A DNA stretch of 64,000 nt from Cunninghamia lanceolata. Taxonomy: Eukaryota; Streptophyta; Pinopsida; Cupressales; Cupressaceae. How positions within the stretch are numbered: position 1 is the first letter of the stretch; each line of letters opens with the position of its first letter. Made by a program: the position numbers and the translations under genes. Shown here piece after piece: positions 11,824 to 25,000 of this stretch. Under the pieces are notes generated by a model. It did not search any database and was not told where the DNA came from. It saw only the letters and a list, made by a program, of their open reading frames with translations. The stretch is taken from the NCBI GenBank assembly GCA_027924645.1, contig BSBN01000233.1, positions 4,420,501 through 4,484,500 on the forward strand, in the 5' to 3' direction.

Positions 11824-13936
11824 CTATTCTATTGGTTCTATTAGTATGTATTTACATTTAATATATGGTCAAACTTTTCTCCAGCTATTGTTTGGTATAT
11901 TGGGAATTAGAAACGATGGTATTTGACAAACGATCACATTCTTGATTGCATGGCATTATCATTCTTTGATTATTAAATGCATTGGCTTCCAAACTTCCAT
12001 GATTCTTTGGAAACATTACTAATATTTTTGTTCAAACTTCTCCACATAATCCTCCTGGTTAGATGCAAGGAATTGTTATCATTCTTATCTTTATTATCAC
12101 TAGAAACAAATTAATTTCCAAAAATATCTATGGGCAATGGCAAACCAGACTTTCCTTGATGTTGAAGCTCAGTTTTTAAGAAATATTTTGATTAATGAGC
12201 TGGCAGCCTGTGAGCTGTCAGTGTATTTTATTAGTGGCAGATAAAGTTCTAGCTTTGAATAAATTGATAAGGAACCTGACCTTCCCAATTACAAAATTCA
12301 ATAGAAGACACGACTCATTTGCGCGTACATTGAATGTAAAACAAAACGACAGCAATATTTAGCTTTGAAATGCTGCATGCATTAATCGAACTAGTTAAAA
12401 AGTTCATTGGTAATGGTACATCTATTGCTCATATTTTTTATTAAAAAAATATATGGCACAAAGATATGTTTACATATAGTCTATATGTAAAAGATAAAGC
12501 TTCAAAAAGGAGGATGATAAAAACTATCATCATTGGTTGTTTCAAAATTGTCATTGCTAATTTGGAAATTGTCCCCAAAAAGGGGGGGCATTGTAACTTG
12601 AATCGGAAAAAATAAGTAGAATTTGAATCATTTCAATGAACATGTCTCTTCACTACTTGTGTAGAAGGAATTGTATATACAAGGGATTCTTCTAGAACTA
12701 TATAAAAACCAAATGGTATTTTAAAGAAAAAGGATGTAGGAGATTTGATTTTTTTTCAAGTAGTAACAATTGCATACTTTACACCTTTTACTATACTTTA
12801 CACCTTTTACTATGTTTTATACTCATTCTAGACATTCCCTTTAGCATATGTTTTTATGGGTTATCTAGTCCTTGTTCACACCTAGTTTAGCCTTGTGTTC
12901 CTCTATTTATCCTTATTTGTATGTATTTCTCATTTCCCATGTGTTCCTACCTTTTATATAAGCCTTATTTACATTTTATGTGTCATGTTTATTATTATGT
13001 ATATGTGTTTTCCCTTTCCCGTGTGTTCCCACCCCTTTAATTAATGCTTATTTACACTTTTTATGTGCTAGTTATCATTTCCCATGAAAATTTAACATTT
13101 TTATTTCCCCTTCTATGTGTAGCAAACACTTCCCTTTTTTACCCTTCATTGGGCCTTAAACTCCCTTAGAAATTTGGGCCTCCTCAAATAAAATGTCATT
13201 AGTGCCCCCTTAGTTTGGGGTGAGAGAGATAGCATTGATATTTCCTTATTTTGCCACCTAAATGTAATGTTATCTTATTAATCCATACCTACTACATTTC
13301 TCCCCTCCATTTTCCCAAATTCATCCTAAAAATCTATAGATCCCTCCTATCTCTCATTTTAACACTACAAGCTATTAATGTCATCATTTCCTTGTGTTAG
13401 ATTGCAAGCTATTATCTGCACTTTTGTCCTTGGAGCTTTAGATCTTTGGAGGCTTACCAAAGCATTTATTTGAAGCTTTCGAAAAATATTTTGGGGTATT
13501 GTTTTGGCCCTTTTTCCTTATTTCCTCTTATTTCCCCTCTTGCCATCATGCTATCCATTTCCCCTCTCCCATAGCCATTAGGTTTTCACCAATTTTTTTT
13601 CCAATTCTTCTCATACATTGTCATCCTACATCCCTTTTCATGTCCCAAACCCTTTCCACTCCATTTCGTGCCCATTTGATCCACTATTTCCATCTCCTTG
13701 TCTCTCCCTCTATGCCATAGTTTCCTTGTTATTTCCATTGGCATCCATCTAGGGTTTGTTTTACTTTTCTTGTTATCATTATCGTTGTTATAACATAGAT
13801 CTAATTTATATATTTTCCATCATTGTATGCATGTGGATTTTGTTGGAATACCCACTAGGGGCTTGACCAAGGTAGCTTCCTCTTTAACATTTATATTTTG
13901 TAGGGTTTCCATTACAAAAGTTCGCTTGCAAGTGGT
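11824..13936. other. Intergenic, AT-rich, no gene seen
   Basis: Contains the P450 3' flank and T/C-rich sequence. Two imperfect adjacent units of about 80 bp occur around 12930-13090 (CCC(A/G)TGTGTTCC...TTATTTACA...). The open frame at 13499-13720 has no recognisable features and is likely chance. Confidence 0.5.
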
Positions 13937-14839
13937 GTAACACCCTGCCAAGGAATCGAGAGGATAACACAACTAAGCTTACAAAAAGGACAAATATTTT
14001 TTTTTTAAATGAAAGAAATAACAACAATCATATATTTATTCATAACATTTAAATTAAACTTTATCCTCTAGGGTTCCATGGCTACATTACTAACAAACTA
14101 AAACAAGGTCTAACCAACATTATGAATTAACTAACAACCACAGTTCATTATAAATCTAATTGTATCAATTGAATAGACACATACATTTCCATATTATAAC
14201 ATTAGATAAGTAATCATTAAGGTCCTCTATAAAGGATTACAAGTACATATACAATTCCTTTTACATGAGGGTACACCATTACATTGATTACAATATTGAT
14301 TTCCTGATTGAATTGGAGTACATACATCAAGATAACAGTACATGATTCTACTAATATACAAAACTGGAACATGAACATAAGTTTCTGTCTCCTCAAGCTA
14401 GAACAAGATTTGAAATCTACCACGTAAGGTACATCCTTCTCGCACATGAACAACAGCAAGGGGAACCAATGGAGATAAAAGCACAACCACTTGACCATGT
14501 GGAACCCTAAGGTCCACCCCTTGTGCTAGGAGATAACAATAAGGTCCCACAACATGAAATAGTTAAGAAGACAGGAACACAACACAAAAGGCTAACATGA
14601 CTCCAATATACAAGTACACATGACATTCACAACAGAGTCACCACTTCCTCCAATAGTCAAAAAGACAATAGACTAATAGGTGCAAGGACTACACATGACT
14701 CCAAAACAACACCAATCAGTAAGGACAGCACAAGTAACTCAAACATCACTTCTAGAGGCATTCACAAAACAAAGGGGAGTACACAACTAGAGAATGCTAG
14801 ACTGCAGTAGGGATGAGTGTCATCACATGGTCCTAGCAT

Positions 14840-14968
14840 GGATTACCCTGACAGTCTCTAGCTAGACATCGCCCCCCATCCATGGGTTACCCTGACAGTC
14901 TCTCGCTAGGCACTGGCCCCCATCTATGGTTACCCTAACAATCTCTCACTAGATGCCGGTCCTATAGG
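14840..14968 (+). repeat. 44-bp tandem repeat, three degenerate copies
   Basis: Units start near 14840, 14884 and 14928 with GG(A/G)TTACCCTGACAGTCTC-like sequence followed by a C-rich stretch. The third copy is more diverged. Confidence 0.85.
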
Positions 14969-17039
14969 GTGACACATGCGGAACCAACATTCCTTTCGTG
15001 AGGACAAGAAAGTTGATTTTACCAACCATGACCTTCTCATCTCATCCTTAGCCTGAATGAGCACTACAGGCATGAGTGAGGCATCCAATTATCTTGATTA
15101 GTGTGAAAACTACCCAACCCTCTAAATTTATTATTAAGTTATCACTGGATTAACAATTTCCAATGGGTTACCTAACAAGCCACTTTGGGTGCCAACCCCA
15201 CATTGAAAGCCAGTCCCCCTTCACTGCATCTAGATTCTCAAAGTCCAAAACAAAACCCAAGCATCAACTATCACATTTCTCATCATGATATATTTACAAC
15301 ACAAAACATACATCATTTCACATTACACAGAGCAAGGCATTACCCATCTTGCATAGTTATCGTAACCACGTGAATAGGTACACTAAGCAAGGCATTATCC
15401 ATCTTGCATAGTCATCATAACCAACATGAATAGGAGACAATATTTCAATAATGCATTTCATTCAACTCACATGATGCGCACATAGCCAACCCCCACACAA
15501 TCACATCCTCCTAGGCCTCCAAAAATAACTTCCCCAAATGACACAACACTTGACATCATTAAAAACACAATGGTTTCACATCACATTCACTCTCAAAGCA
15601 CATCATTTAAACTAGTACCCTTCTACAATATTTTCATGATCAATCATCTAACAATTATAAAGTGAATCTATCTCAACAATATAGAACTATAACTTTCTAA
15701 TCACCAGTAGCAGTTACAATATGATCATAAGATATACATGTCCACGAGTAACAATATTTTAACTAATAATTCTCAAGACTTATTTTAATTTTATTTAATT
15801 AAAATGATTGCGAACAACATGCAAATAACCCTAAGACATACAAATTAAACACAACAATTATTTACACTGATGTAGATTTCATTAATAATCTAGACAATTT
15901 TGTAAATACTATTAAATATAAGTGTATAAGCAAGGCTAAAAGCCCATGCTATAAATCTCTTACACTAGTAGAATCACAAGATACAAACCTGAAGCTACAA
16001 TAAAAGAACCTTGTTCTAAGGTTAGCTTGAGAGGAAAGGAATACAAAATGACAAAACATTCCTATAGATCTAACATCATCAAATGTACCACACTTTTAAC
16101 CACATGCATATGATAGGATCATAACACATTTAAAGGATGGTTCAAACCAAGTAGAAGTATCATGGATAAAACAAATCAAGAGTGAACACTAATAGGGCAC
16201 AAGTAAAAGACAATCTTTTTCTAGGTTTTACCAAATTTCATTCAACACACAAATAGGAAGAGAGAAGCTCAGGTTGCTATGGGAAAGCTTAAGTGTCAAC
16301 TTGATCAATCTTCTATAAACCACTACTACATTGGTCCTATGAATACCAAAATGATCATACCTAATACAAAGTTCTTCTAGAGGTGTCCACACCTCATAAT
16401 GATTACCAAGCTTGTTAAAATCCCTTACCCAATACTAGTATTAATAGAATAAACCAATACAAAACATTCTAACCTGTTAACATACCAAGTCTAGGAATAG
16501 GAAAGGGTTGATTGAGTTCAAGACATAAATATGATACAAACATTTTCTCAACAACAAGGTTAATAAGAACATGACATTTCTTAAGCACAAATTATAAACA
16601 TGGTCTATACAACTAATGAGCCACAACATCCATAAAGGACTTAAATATCACATCAAAATTTATTTACAACATTGCATACACATGAAATCAGGACATACTA
16701 ATCTATGCCTCAGGAAAACCTCGACAACATGACCCTATTATAACCACTGATACAACTTACACAAATTCCATTTACCTTATACAATTCCACTCGAAATCAA
16801 TTAATTTCTAAAACAAACTTATAAATCTTAAATACATTGTTTACAAACCTAATTCCAAACCTACTTATCATATTTCTACTAATAAATTGTAATAAAATCA
16901 ATATCAATTTAAATTAAATTCATCAACATTACTATACAATCACACTATCCAAATTGAATTCTTCTACTTCTATTCTATATAGATTTAATAGCCTTCTTAT
17001 AACCTAACAAACAACCAAAATGGCATAGGAATATCTGTC

Positions 17040-17584
17040 ACTAATTGATACATATCTCTGAATTGGCAAACTGGGTAATGCTAATTTTTGGATATGGTTT
17101 TCATAGGTAAGAGATGAATCTTATGTAAAAATTTTAGAGAAACTCAGTTTGAAAATATAGAGTTATTGGTGATGCAACTAACTATTTTAACAGAGATGAA
17201 ATGAGTGAAAGGTAGATAGTAACAAAATATTCATATCGCCAAAACAACAAACTGGGTAAGGCTAATTTTTGGATATGATTTAGATAACTAGGTTGTACAC
17301 CATATATAAAACTTTTAGAGGAACCCAATTCATAAAAATAAAGTTATGGCTAACTCAACAAACTGTTAAAACAGAGATGAAATGGGTGAGAGATAAATAG
17401 TCACAAAATATTCATATCTCCAAAATGACAAACTGGGTATTGCTAATTTTTGGATATGATTTAGACAACTAGGTCATGCACCATATATAAAAAATTTAGA
17501 GGAACATAGTTCATAAAATAAAGTTATGGCTAACACAATAGACTATAAAAACATAGATGAAATGGGTGAGAGATAAACAGTCAC
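17040..17584 (+). repeat. 181-bp tandem repeat, three copies
   Basis: The landmark AAACTGGGTA..GCTAATTT recurs with CTGGG at 17071, 17252 and 17433, exactly 181 bases apart. Copies are moderately diverged and include recurrent GATGAAATG(A/G)GTGA and AAAGTTATGGCTAA blocks. Confidence 0.9.
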
Positions 17585-19126
17585 TTCAATCGGTGATTCC
17601 AAGAAATGTAATGATACATACACGCACAATTAGATTTGATAACAAGGCTTCTAACCTCTCAAGCAAATTAAAATCCACAGGAAAAATCATAAATCAAACA
17701 TTTTCTTCAACACAAAAATGAGATAGAAATTAGAACCAAAGGAACCTGATTTCGCTTGCTTGACTGGGCTGAAGATTCGATGCCAGGTTCAACTATTGCA
17801 ACCACAAACCAGTCTCTCCCATCTCCTCTCCCCCCCAAAATTCCATCCACTGAAGATTATTATGAGAGAGAAATCCCCCCCAATATCTTCCAAAAGATTT
17901 CTCCCATTAAAGGCAATAAATTTTGCCTAAATCCCTCTCTTACAATTTGCTATTTTTTATCATTTACAACCAGACAAGACAATATATTTTTTTTATCTTA
18001 TTTATTTCCTTTACAACTTGACAAGAATCATTTTTATTCTTATTTATTTAGTATCTACTATATATGAGTTTTATGACAACTCATAAATATTATCTATTTT
18101 TATTGCCACTTAACACAACATTTAATTATATTAATTTATTTATTTATCTTTAGCTAGCATTTACATTTATTATTATTATTATTATTATTTATTTCCATAA
18201 ACTCATATTTTCATAAAGGCATTTATATATATTTATTTATTTAACAAAAATGCTTTCATAACTAATAATATTATTTTAATGCAACAATTAAGCAAAGCAA
18301 CAATCAAATAATGCCAAACTAAATAACCCAAATGCTGAACAATACCTGACACAATGCACAATCAAAAGCATGACCACAATGATAGTGACTGACCATTACG
18401 CCCATACAGACAACACTGACTGGGTGCAAAACTAGATACTCATCATTTTCAAGGATGATGGCTAACTAGGGGACCATATGTCATCTCCATTCAACAGTTT
18501 CCATTGGGTTTAAGGCACGCTTAAACCTATCAATTCAGGTGGAGTTGATGCCTGATACCTACAACCTACAGCAACCAAAAAATAGTCAAACATATAGATG
18601 TATATATAATCATATAATCAAACACATCATGAAAGGAAATCGCAGCGTAGCAGGGTAATCATGTATGAGTAATGTGACACTATTCCTCTCACAAACACAC
18701 ATCAAACAAGTAACCACATCACACATAATAATCAGTAGCTAATCAATCAGATAAGAAACATCATCAGATAATCATGTGATGCACATAATAAGATTGATCC
18801 ACATAATCAATTAAGTCCATAAAGTTGTCATAACATATGCATAACTCAAGTAAACATCAGTGTCGCAACAAAGATTATCGATAAAACATACTAACTATCA
18901 TATAAAACCACATGAGGATAATCAAGAATGTCACCAACATGAATGTAGCATGTACCAACTTCATATAACATACAACATCAACTATCTAACATACCCTGAA
19001 TATTCCTATTATTTTATCTTCACCTTCATGCTCCTTAGCCAGACCACCTACACATCCAAGGTGAGAATGAAGGGGCACTACAAGTGGATTATGGAGTATT
19101 CTATGTATTTCTAATAGTTGGAGTAA

Positions 19127-19620
19127 AAGATAAAAGTGATAAAGAGGCCAAGAAAAATCTCCCCTAAAACTTTGAATCTATTCTAAGCTAAGGTAAATCT
19201 TGTATTTTCTCAAGGGTGTGATATTAACTAGGTCAATCCTATATTTTCTCAAGGGGGACATATTTGACCTTACATTAAATTAGCTTTACTTTTCATTAGA
19301 GACATTTGTTATTTGTCTAGACTATGCTTTAACCTTTACATTCTATCTACATCAAGTGAATCTTTTCCATTTAGGTAGTTTTATCTCTCTTCTTATATAG
19401 GTTTGTAGTTTTCAAAGTCATTTTTAATTTTTTGTTGGGATTCCTAACAAGTGACAAAATATAAAAGCTATCAAGAGGACAAGATAGAGCTCCTCTAAGA
19501 ATTTCAATCAATTCTAAAATGAGATCAATCCTATATTTTCTTCCATGAGCACTTTTGATAGGTCAATCATATATTTTCTCTAATGGGGATGCATTTGACC
19601 TTGTCTCTATTTTCAACAAA
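19127..19620 (+). repeat. Imperfect direct repeat, about 330 bp apart
   Basis: Blocks at about 19127-19290 and 19460-19620 share an ordered set of words: AAGAGG(C/A)CAAGA, CAATCCTATATTTTCT, (A)TATTTTCTC and CATTTGACCTT. No coding content. Confidence 0.65.
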
Positions 19621-20027
19621 TTTTTGTTTGGATTCTTCTTGAGCGTTCCATGGCTCATTTCCAATAAAAAACTAGTTAGATTCCAAGTGCATTATTTTTT
19701 TTTCTATTCCATTTCTCTTAGGCATAGCTTGTTTCCAATTCCTATTTTTTATTTCTAAGTGTTGTCTCTAGTATTGTTGTTAGTACTAGCTCCTATGTAG
19801 GTTGATTAGTTGTTGATTAGGCTACTATTTTGATCTAAAGTCTTTAATTTAAACCAATTTAATATACATGTTTAAAAGAATCAAATCATAATTATATTTC
19901 ATTGAGGTTCTTTCAATTGGTGAACCCATTGATATTGCAATATGTCTTTAATTTCACGTGTTACGTTAGTGTTTATGGGCATTAGGAGGAGAAGGGCGTG
20001 CAATGAATGGAGCAATATCATGATCCA

Positions 20028-20071
20028 GCCCTCCTAGCGCCAATTAACAGAATTGGCGCTAGAAGGAGGGC
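20028..20071 (+). other. tRNA-Asn-type primer binding site in a hairpin, outside E1
   Basis: TGGCGCTAGAAGGAGGG at 20054-20070 is complementary to the 3' end of plant tRNA-Asn (from memory). The left arm GCCCTCC-AGCGCCAA at about 20030-20043 is nearly its reverse complement, giving a strong stem-loop. It lies about 108 bp before LTR1 of E1 and belongs to another element. Confidence 0.7.
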
Positions 20072-20439
20072 ATGAACCAAGATTTTATGCAGGCTTTCAG
20101 TTTTATTAGTTCACTACATATACGGAAATGAAGTGAATGTATAGAAAATTATGATCTAATGGATACGCCTAAGGGTTTTGTTGTGGTGCTCACAACACGC
20201 CCCATTTTACTTCTTAGCAAAATGAGGACCCCTGCTATGGCTGTGACTTTTTGCTTGTGTGCGGGTCTGCTTGGTGGTAAAAGGGAAAAGGAAGTGAAAG
20301 TTATAAACCTTGTTGGAAAAAATAAATAAAAAAAAAACATTAAGTACCAGAGCAGGATAGAGGTTAATTCTTTGTCAAAAATGAATGGGGGTTACTTTTT
20401 GAACCATTTCAAAATTCCTAATATTATGTAAGATATGAA

Positions 20440-21440
20440 TGTTTTGGTAAAATGTACTATAGGAAGGTTTCTATGTTGCATATACAAGGTCATTTGTATG
20501 TGAAGTCCTTGTCTTAGTCGCATAGAGTTGTCAGGTGTATGAACTTTTATACTTGTATGCATATTGTTAATGTTCTATGCTTTACATACAAGTCAAACCT
20601 GACAGGATTCAGAAGTCAAATGGATAATTGGTTAGGTCCACCAGTTGTATATTGGGTTGTATGTTTGGTGCAAAGTAAAGATACAAGGTGACATACATTG
20701 TGATATACATGTCACGGACCTAAAAAAGTATGAAATTTGGTTTTATCGAGGTATGTTTCGTGGTTTGTATGTTGTATGTTTCGAGTTATACCTTTTTTAT
20801 ATACATACAGTGTGGAAGTCAAAAGAATTAAAAATCTAGTATAAGTAATACATCGTACCTGAATGCATATTGAAGGATGCATTTCATTTTAGATACATAT
20901 GTGGAGCCGAAGAGTTATGTACTGTGGCTTATAAAAGATGAGAAGTCCGCAGGAAAGATACAAAAGAGTTTGCATATATCGAGGTTTGTATATGGATAGA
21001 TACAAGTATTGTTGTATCGTTGAGATACAAGTGGGAAGGTAAAGTGGGTCCTACAGTTTGTATCTCGGGGTTGTATAGTATTGACAGATGAGTATACAAG
21101 GCCAACATACAAGAGAAAATACAAACGAAAGATGCAAGATGGATTCGAAAAGGAAGTTAAATAAAGGAAAATCCTTGTATGTTTGGGGTGATTGTATGTT
21201 AATAATATACATTTCTGATATACAAAGGAATAAAAGACATTGCGGGAGATAAAAGGTAAGAGGGGGTTTGTATGGGTTGATCGTACATGCACCTGTATCT
21301 ACGGAACATACAAAGAGTGATATACAAAGTATAGATATAAGTATAGATTAAAAGGAAAAGGAAATAACATTAGTTATGGTTCATTGCATATATGTTTGTA
21401 TGTTGAAAAGATACAAAGGGGACATACAAAGAATAACATA
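20440..21440 (+). promoter_or_regulatory. Hexamer array ATACAA/TTGTAT in E1 LTR1
   Basis: About 30 occurrences of ATACAA or its reverse complement TTGTAT in about 1 kb, often flanked by (C/G)ATACAA(A/G)G or TTTGTATG and in mixed orientation. The array starts about 260 bp into the LTR and lies upstream of the U3 ORF. Chance expectation for one hexamer on both strands is below one or two per kb in AT-rich DNA. Could bind a host factor or form hairpins; role not shown. Confidence 0.7.
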
Positions 21441-22039
21441 CAAAGAAAGATACAAGAAAACAAGATGTATGTAGAAATAAACTAATGGATAAAAGTTTAA
21501 AGCCAAAATGCTAAAATAGAAAGCTGAAGCCTTAGGCACGTTAATTGTTGTAATTAATGCCGTGTTAACACCCAAAAAGAGTAAAATTCAAAGGAGTTAG
21601 GGTAAATTTAAAGTCATTTTTCTTTCAGATTTACATTGTCAAGAGTTAAAACTACAGAAAGAAGAATTAATATAGAAAATTAAACGAAATTCACCAAAGC
21701 GACGGAATTACAGAAGTTGGACGGAGTACGAGACGATAAAAGTAAGTCAACAACGTAAAGTGGAATTGTCAAGAAATACGGGTATTTATCTTAAAACATC
21801 GTTACAATTTAGCTGGTAAAAATACAAAGTAGATTTCAGTGATTTCATTATGAAATGTAAACATTCGTTAAATTACTGATTTAATTGTTAATTAATTGGG
21901 TCAGGTTAAACAAATGTGAAAGTCAAAATAGAAAAGACAAACGGGGGTTAGGGTAAAATGGTAAAAAATAGAAAATTCGTAATAAAACCCTAGGTAGAAA
22001 AAGGTAAAACGAAAAGTTAAAAGATGCATTTTCTACAAG

Positions 22040-25000
22040 ATGGCTCCAAAGCATAAAAAGGTAGACACAAGTGGTGAAGTTAAAAAAGAGAGGAATCTGT
22101 GCAAAGAAATAGAGAAAGAAGAGTTACCACTACATAGAGGGTACCCATCATTGATTAGTTACACTAGAGTAGGGACAGACACAAACATTGGGAACTATGA
22201 TGCAAATGATGTCTTATAGAAGATCACAGCTATTGATGCTACACCTGATATGAAGTGTATATGGGAGAGTGGATTGTATAGAGCTGCAGGTTTTCCATTA
22301 GCTATGGAGGCTAGGGATTTGTGTCTAGATTGCATATACCTGTATGATCCAGCTACCAGGAAAATAATGTTTTATGATAGACTCATTGTAGACTTATCCA
22401 CGGAAGGTATTGCAAGAACATCTATTCTGGAGATTAATGAGAAAATGGTGGATATTGACATAGATCAATACAATGAGGATTTTCATAATAATGAAAGGGA
22501 TTGTAGAGGTAAGATATTTTACAGTTGGTACAGCCCAAAAAACAAACCCAAGGTTGTGGCAAGAGTGCACAAGAATCTGTTAAGCATATACTTTAAAGAA
22601 GAAATATACTTGATGATTACAATGTTATGTAGATTAGTGGGATTGAGAGATGGAACTAAGTGTGAACCATGTATGTTTACTGTCATCAGGTTCATGAGAG
22701 AAGCAGGAAAAGAGCAAGGACAAATTCACTAGGCTAAGGCCATAAGCACATCCATATGGAAGCAAGTGATGCGAAGGAAGCAAAAGTTGATGCCTTTCTA
22801 TTTGTCTTCATTGTTGTATTCATGTGTAGAAGAGGTCCAACCATTCATACATGGGATAGATAGGGTTGGAACCTTGGGCAATGGTCCAGGTCAGAAACTG
22901 GTATATGAGGATTATCCTGATTTGTAGGAAGAGAATGCATTGAAGAAATATGCTTCTAATGATGTATTCTATACCTATATGGTTAGAATTTTAAGGGAAG
23001 AACCTGATAAGAGGATATCTAAAGATGTAGAGGATATAATTGGGTTGTACAGTTCCTGGTATATTCAATTTAAGCACTCTACTTACATCAGAACTGAGGG
23101 ATTTGAGGGAAAAACTTTCATTCTACCTAGGTATCCATCGAATAAATCGATTGTTCTAGAGTTTTCAAGGCATAATTTGAATGCCTTTAGAATGTACAAG
23201 AAGAAGTTTAGCAGGGGAAATATTAAACTACCTTGGTCAATTGGTAGAAATTCATGCTATAGTGAGGAAGTTGCTGGTTATGTAGAACAAGAATTGAGAT
23301 ATTATGGATTTGAGGAGCTTGATTTAGCTAGAGGGTTGGACCCCTGTCATAGAATTCAAAGTTCAATTTATAAAAAATTTAAACATCAAATACATATTGA
23401 AGATTTTTGGTCAGATTGCAAGAATGATAAAGAGGTAAGGAATAGGGCTCATAAAAGACTAACAGTTGATCAAATGAGATCTATGGGAGATATATATGTT
23501 CCCCCAGAGGTTGAGGATGATGGAAATGTGCTGCATCATAGTTATGAAAGTGCCAGACTCACTCCTATTAGAGAGCCTGATTGGTCACAACCGTGGAACA
23601 CATCTTTGGACACATTGTTCAAACTAGTCATATTGTTTTCAAAAACATGGTTAAAATATAGGATTGAAGAGCTCAAAGTTGAAGGGAGGGAAATCAGATA
23701 TCCTAAGAAAGGGAAAAAGAGAGTAAGAGAGCCTAGTGATGATCCCCAATGTTTTTATGAGAAGAAAAGAAAGATTGTAGAAGCCAAAATTATAGAGAAA
23801 GATAAAAATGCTACTTCAATGGATCCCTATGCATTGGGCGTAATAGTAGTAGTGTCAACTGGTGCATTTGTGGAGATTAAATCATTAAGCCATGATATTA
23901 GTATGGAAGAAGCACAGACCTCCAAGGAAGCAACAGGACAGAAGGTCAAAAAAGCAATACCAATAAGCATATCAAAAGGGGGGACTTCAAAAACAAGTGA
24001 AGTCATAGGAGCACAGTAGGTAGGGGCAAAGTTGAGTGATATACCTAGTGCATCCACCCAAACAAAAAAGAGACAAGCATATGCTCAAGTAAAGATAGAA
24101 TTGGCTGGAGAAATGTTGCAAGGGTCAAAAGCACATGAAGCCAAACAAACCACTGAGACTGTCCACATCGTGGATGAGAGTAGTGAAAGTGAGGAAAGAG
24201 AAATGGATTCAGGAAAAGAAATTGGAATGGAAGAAGAATCTAGTGAATTCCTAAGTGAAGAAGAGGAGCAAAATAGTCAGTCTAAGATGGAAACTAAACA
24301 AGGTTCAATGTTTGAAAGGGTACAAGAAGAATCTAGAACAGTAGATCCATTTGGTACCCTGGTGTCTCCTGAAATAATAAAGGATGTGCATGATGAAGCA
24401 TATAAAATTGAAGAGTCAGAAAAACATGCACCTAAGGAGACAATAAAGGAAAACCCTGCTCAAACCAAAGAAGAAACAGGAGTTGGTACCTCAAGAGTAG
24501 ATGTTTTAAATATTCTTAATATGTATGGTGAATAGAGTGAAGAAGAAAAGAACATAGAAAGAAAGAAAGAATAGGGAAAAGAAGCAAAAGAGGATGATAC
24601 AATGATAAGATCACCTGCACATACAGAGCAAATTAGCAGGTCTGAAAAACAACAAAAGGAAGGTGAAACTACAGAGGATGCAGGCAAGAAGCCTGAGGGC
24701 AAAGAACATACAGAAAACATTGATGAGGGTAAAATTGAAAAGCAAGTAGAGGATATAGACATGACAAATATAAAACAAGAACATAAGGAGGAGGAGAAAG
24801 AAAAGGAATCATTGAAAGGAGAAGGTCCTGAGTAAGAAGATGAAGGTGGAGGGGACACAAAAATTGAAGAAGAAGAAAATGAGGGCGAGTCTCAATAGCA
24901 GGATGATCCAATGACACAAGAAGCAGCCCCTCAACAGCAATCTCCTCCACAACAACAACAGGAACAACAACAACCATAGGAGCAGGGAGAAGCACAAAGA

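Larger units (their letters stand above)
13937..20049 (+). repeat. Possible orphan giant LTR (about 6.1 kb), non-coding
   Basis: Starts TGTAACACCCTGCC, a common type of plant LTR start, and ends ...AATTAACA directly before GAAT and a tRNA-Asn-type primer site (20054-20070). This mirrors the E1 LTR end (...CAACA, GTTT, primer site). No paired LTR is visible and the internal region would be only about 100 bp before E1 begins. The right end is well supported by the primer site; the left end is a guess. The block holds three families of short tandem repeats and no coding sequence. It could instead be several unrelated fragments. Confidence 0.35.

Noticed and set aside
14217..14498. 93-codon minus-strand ORF
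   Set aside because: No family resemblance, lies in repeat-rich non-coding DNA; likely chance.
22250..24535. Reading the long plus-strand ORFs here as a host gene
   Set aside because: They repeat at 51128-53800 in the sister LTR, lie within LTR boundaries, have no introns needed to join them and carry independent stops; they are element-borne.
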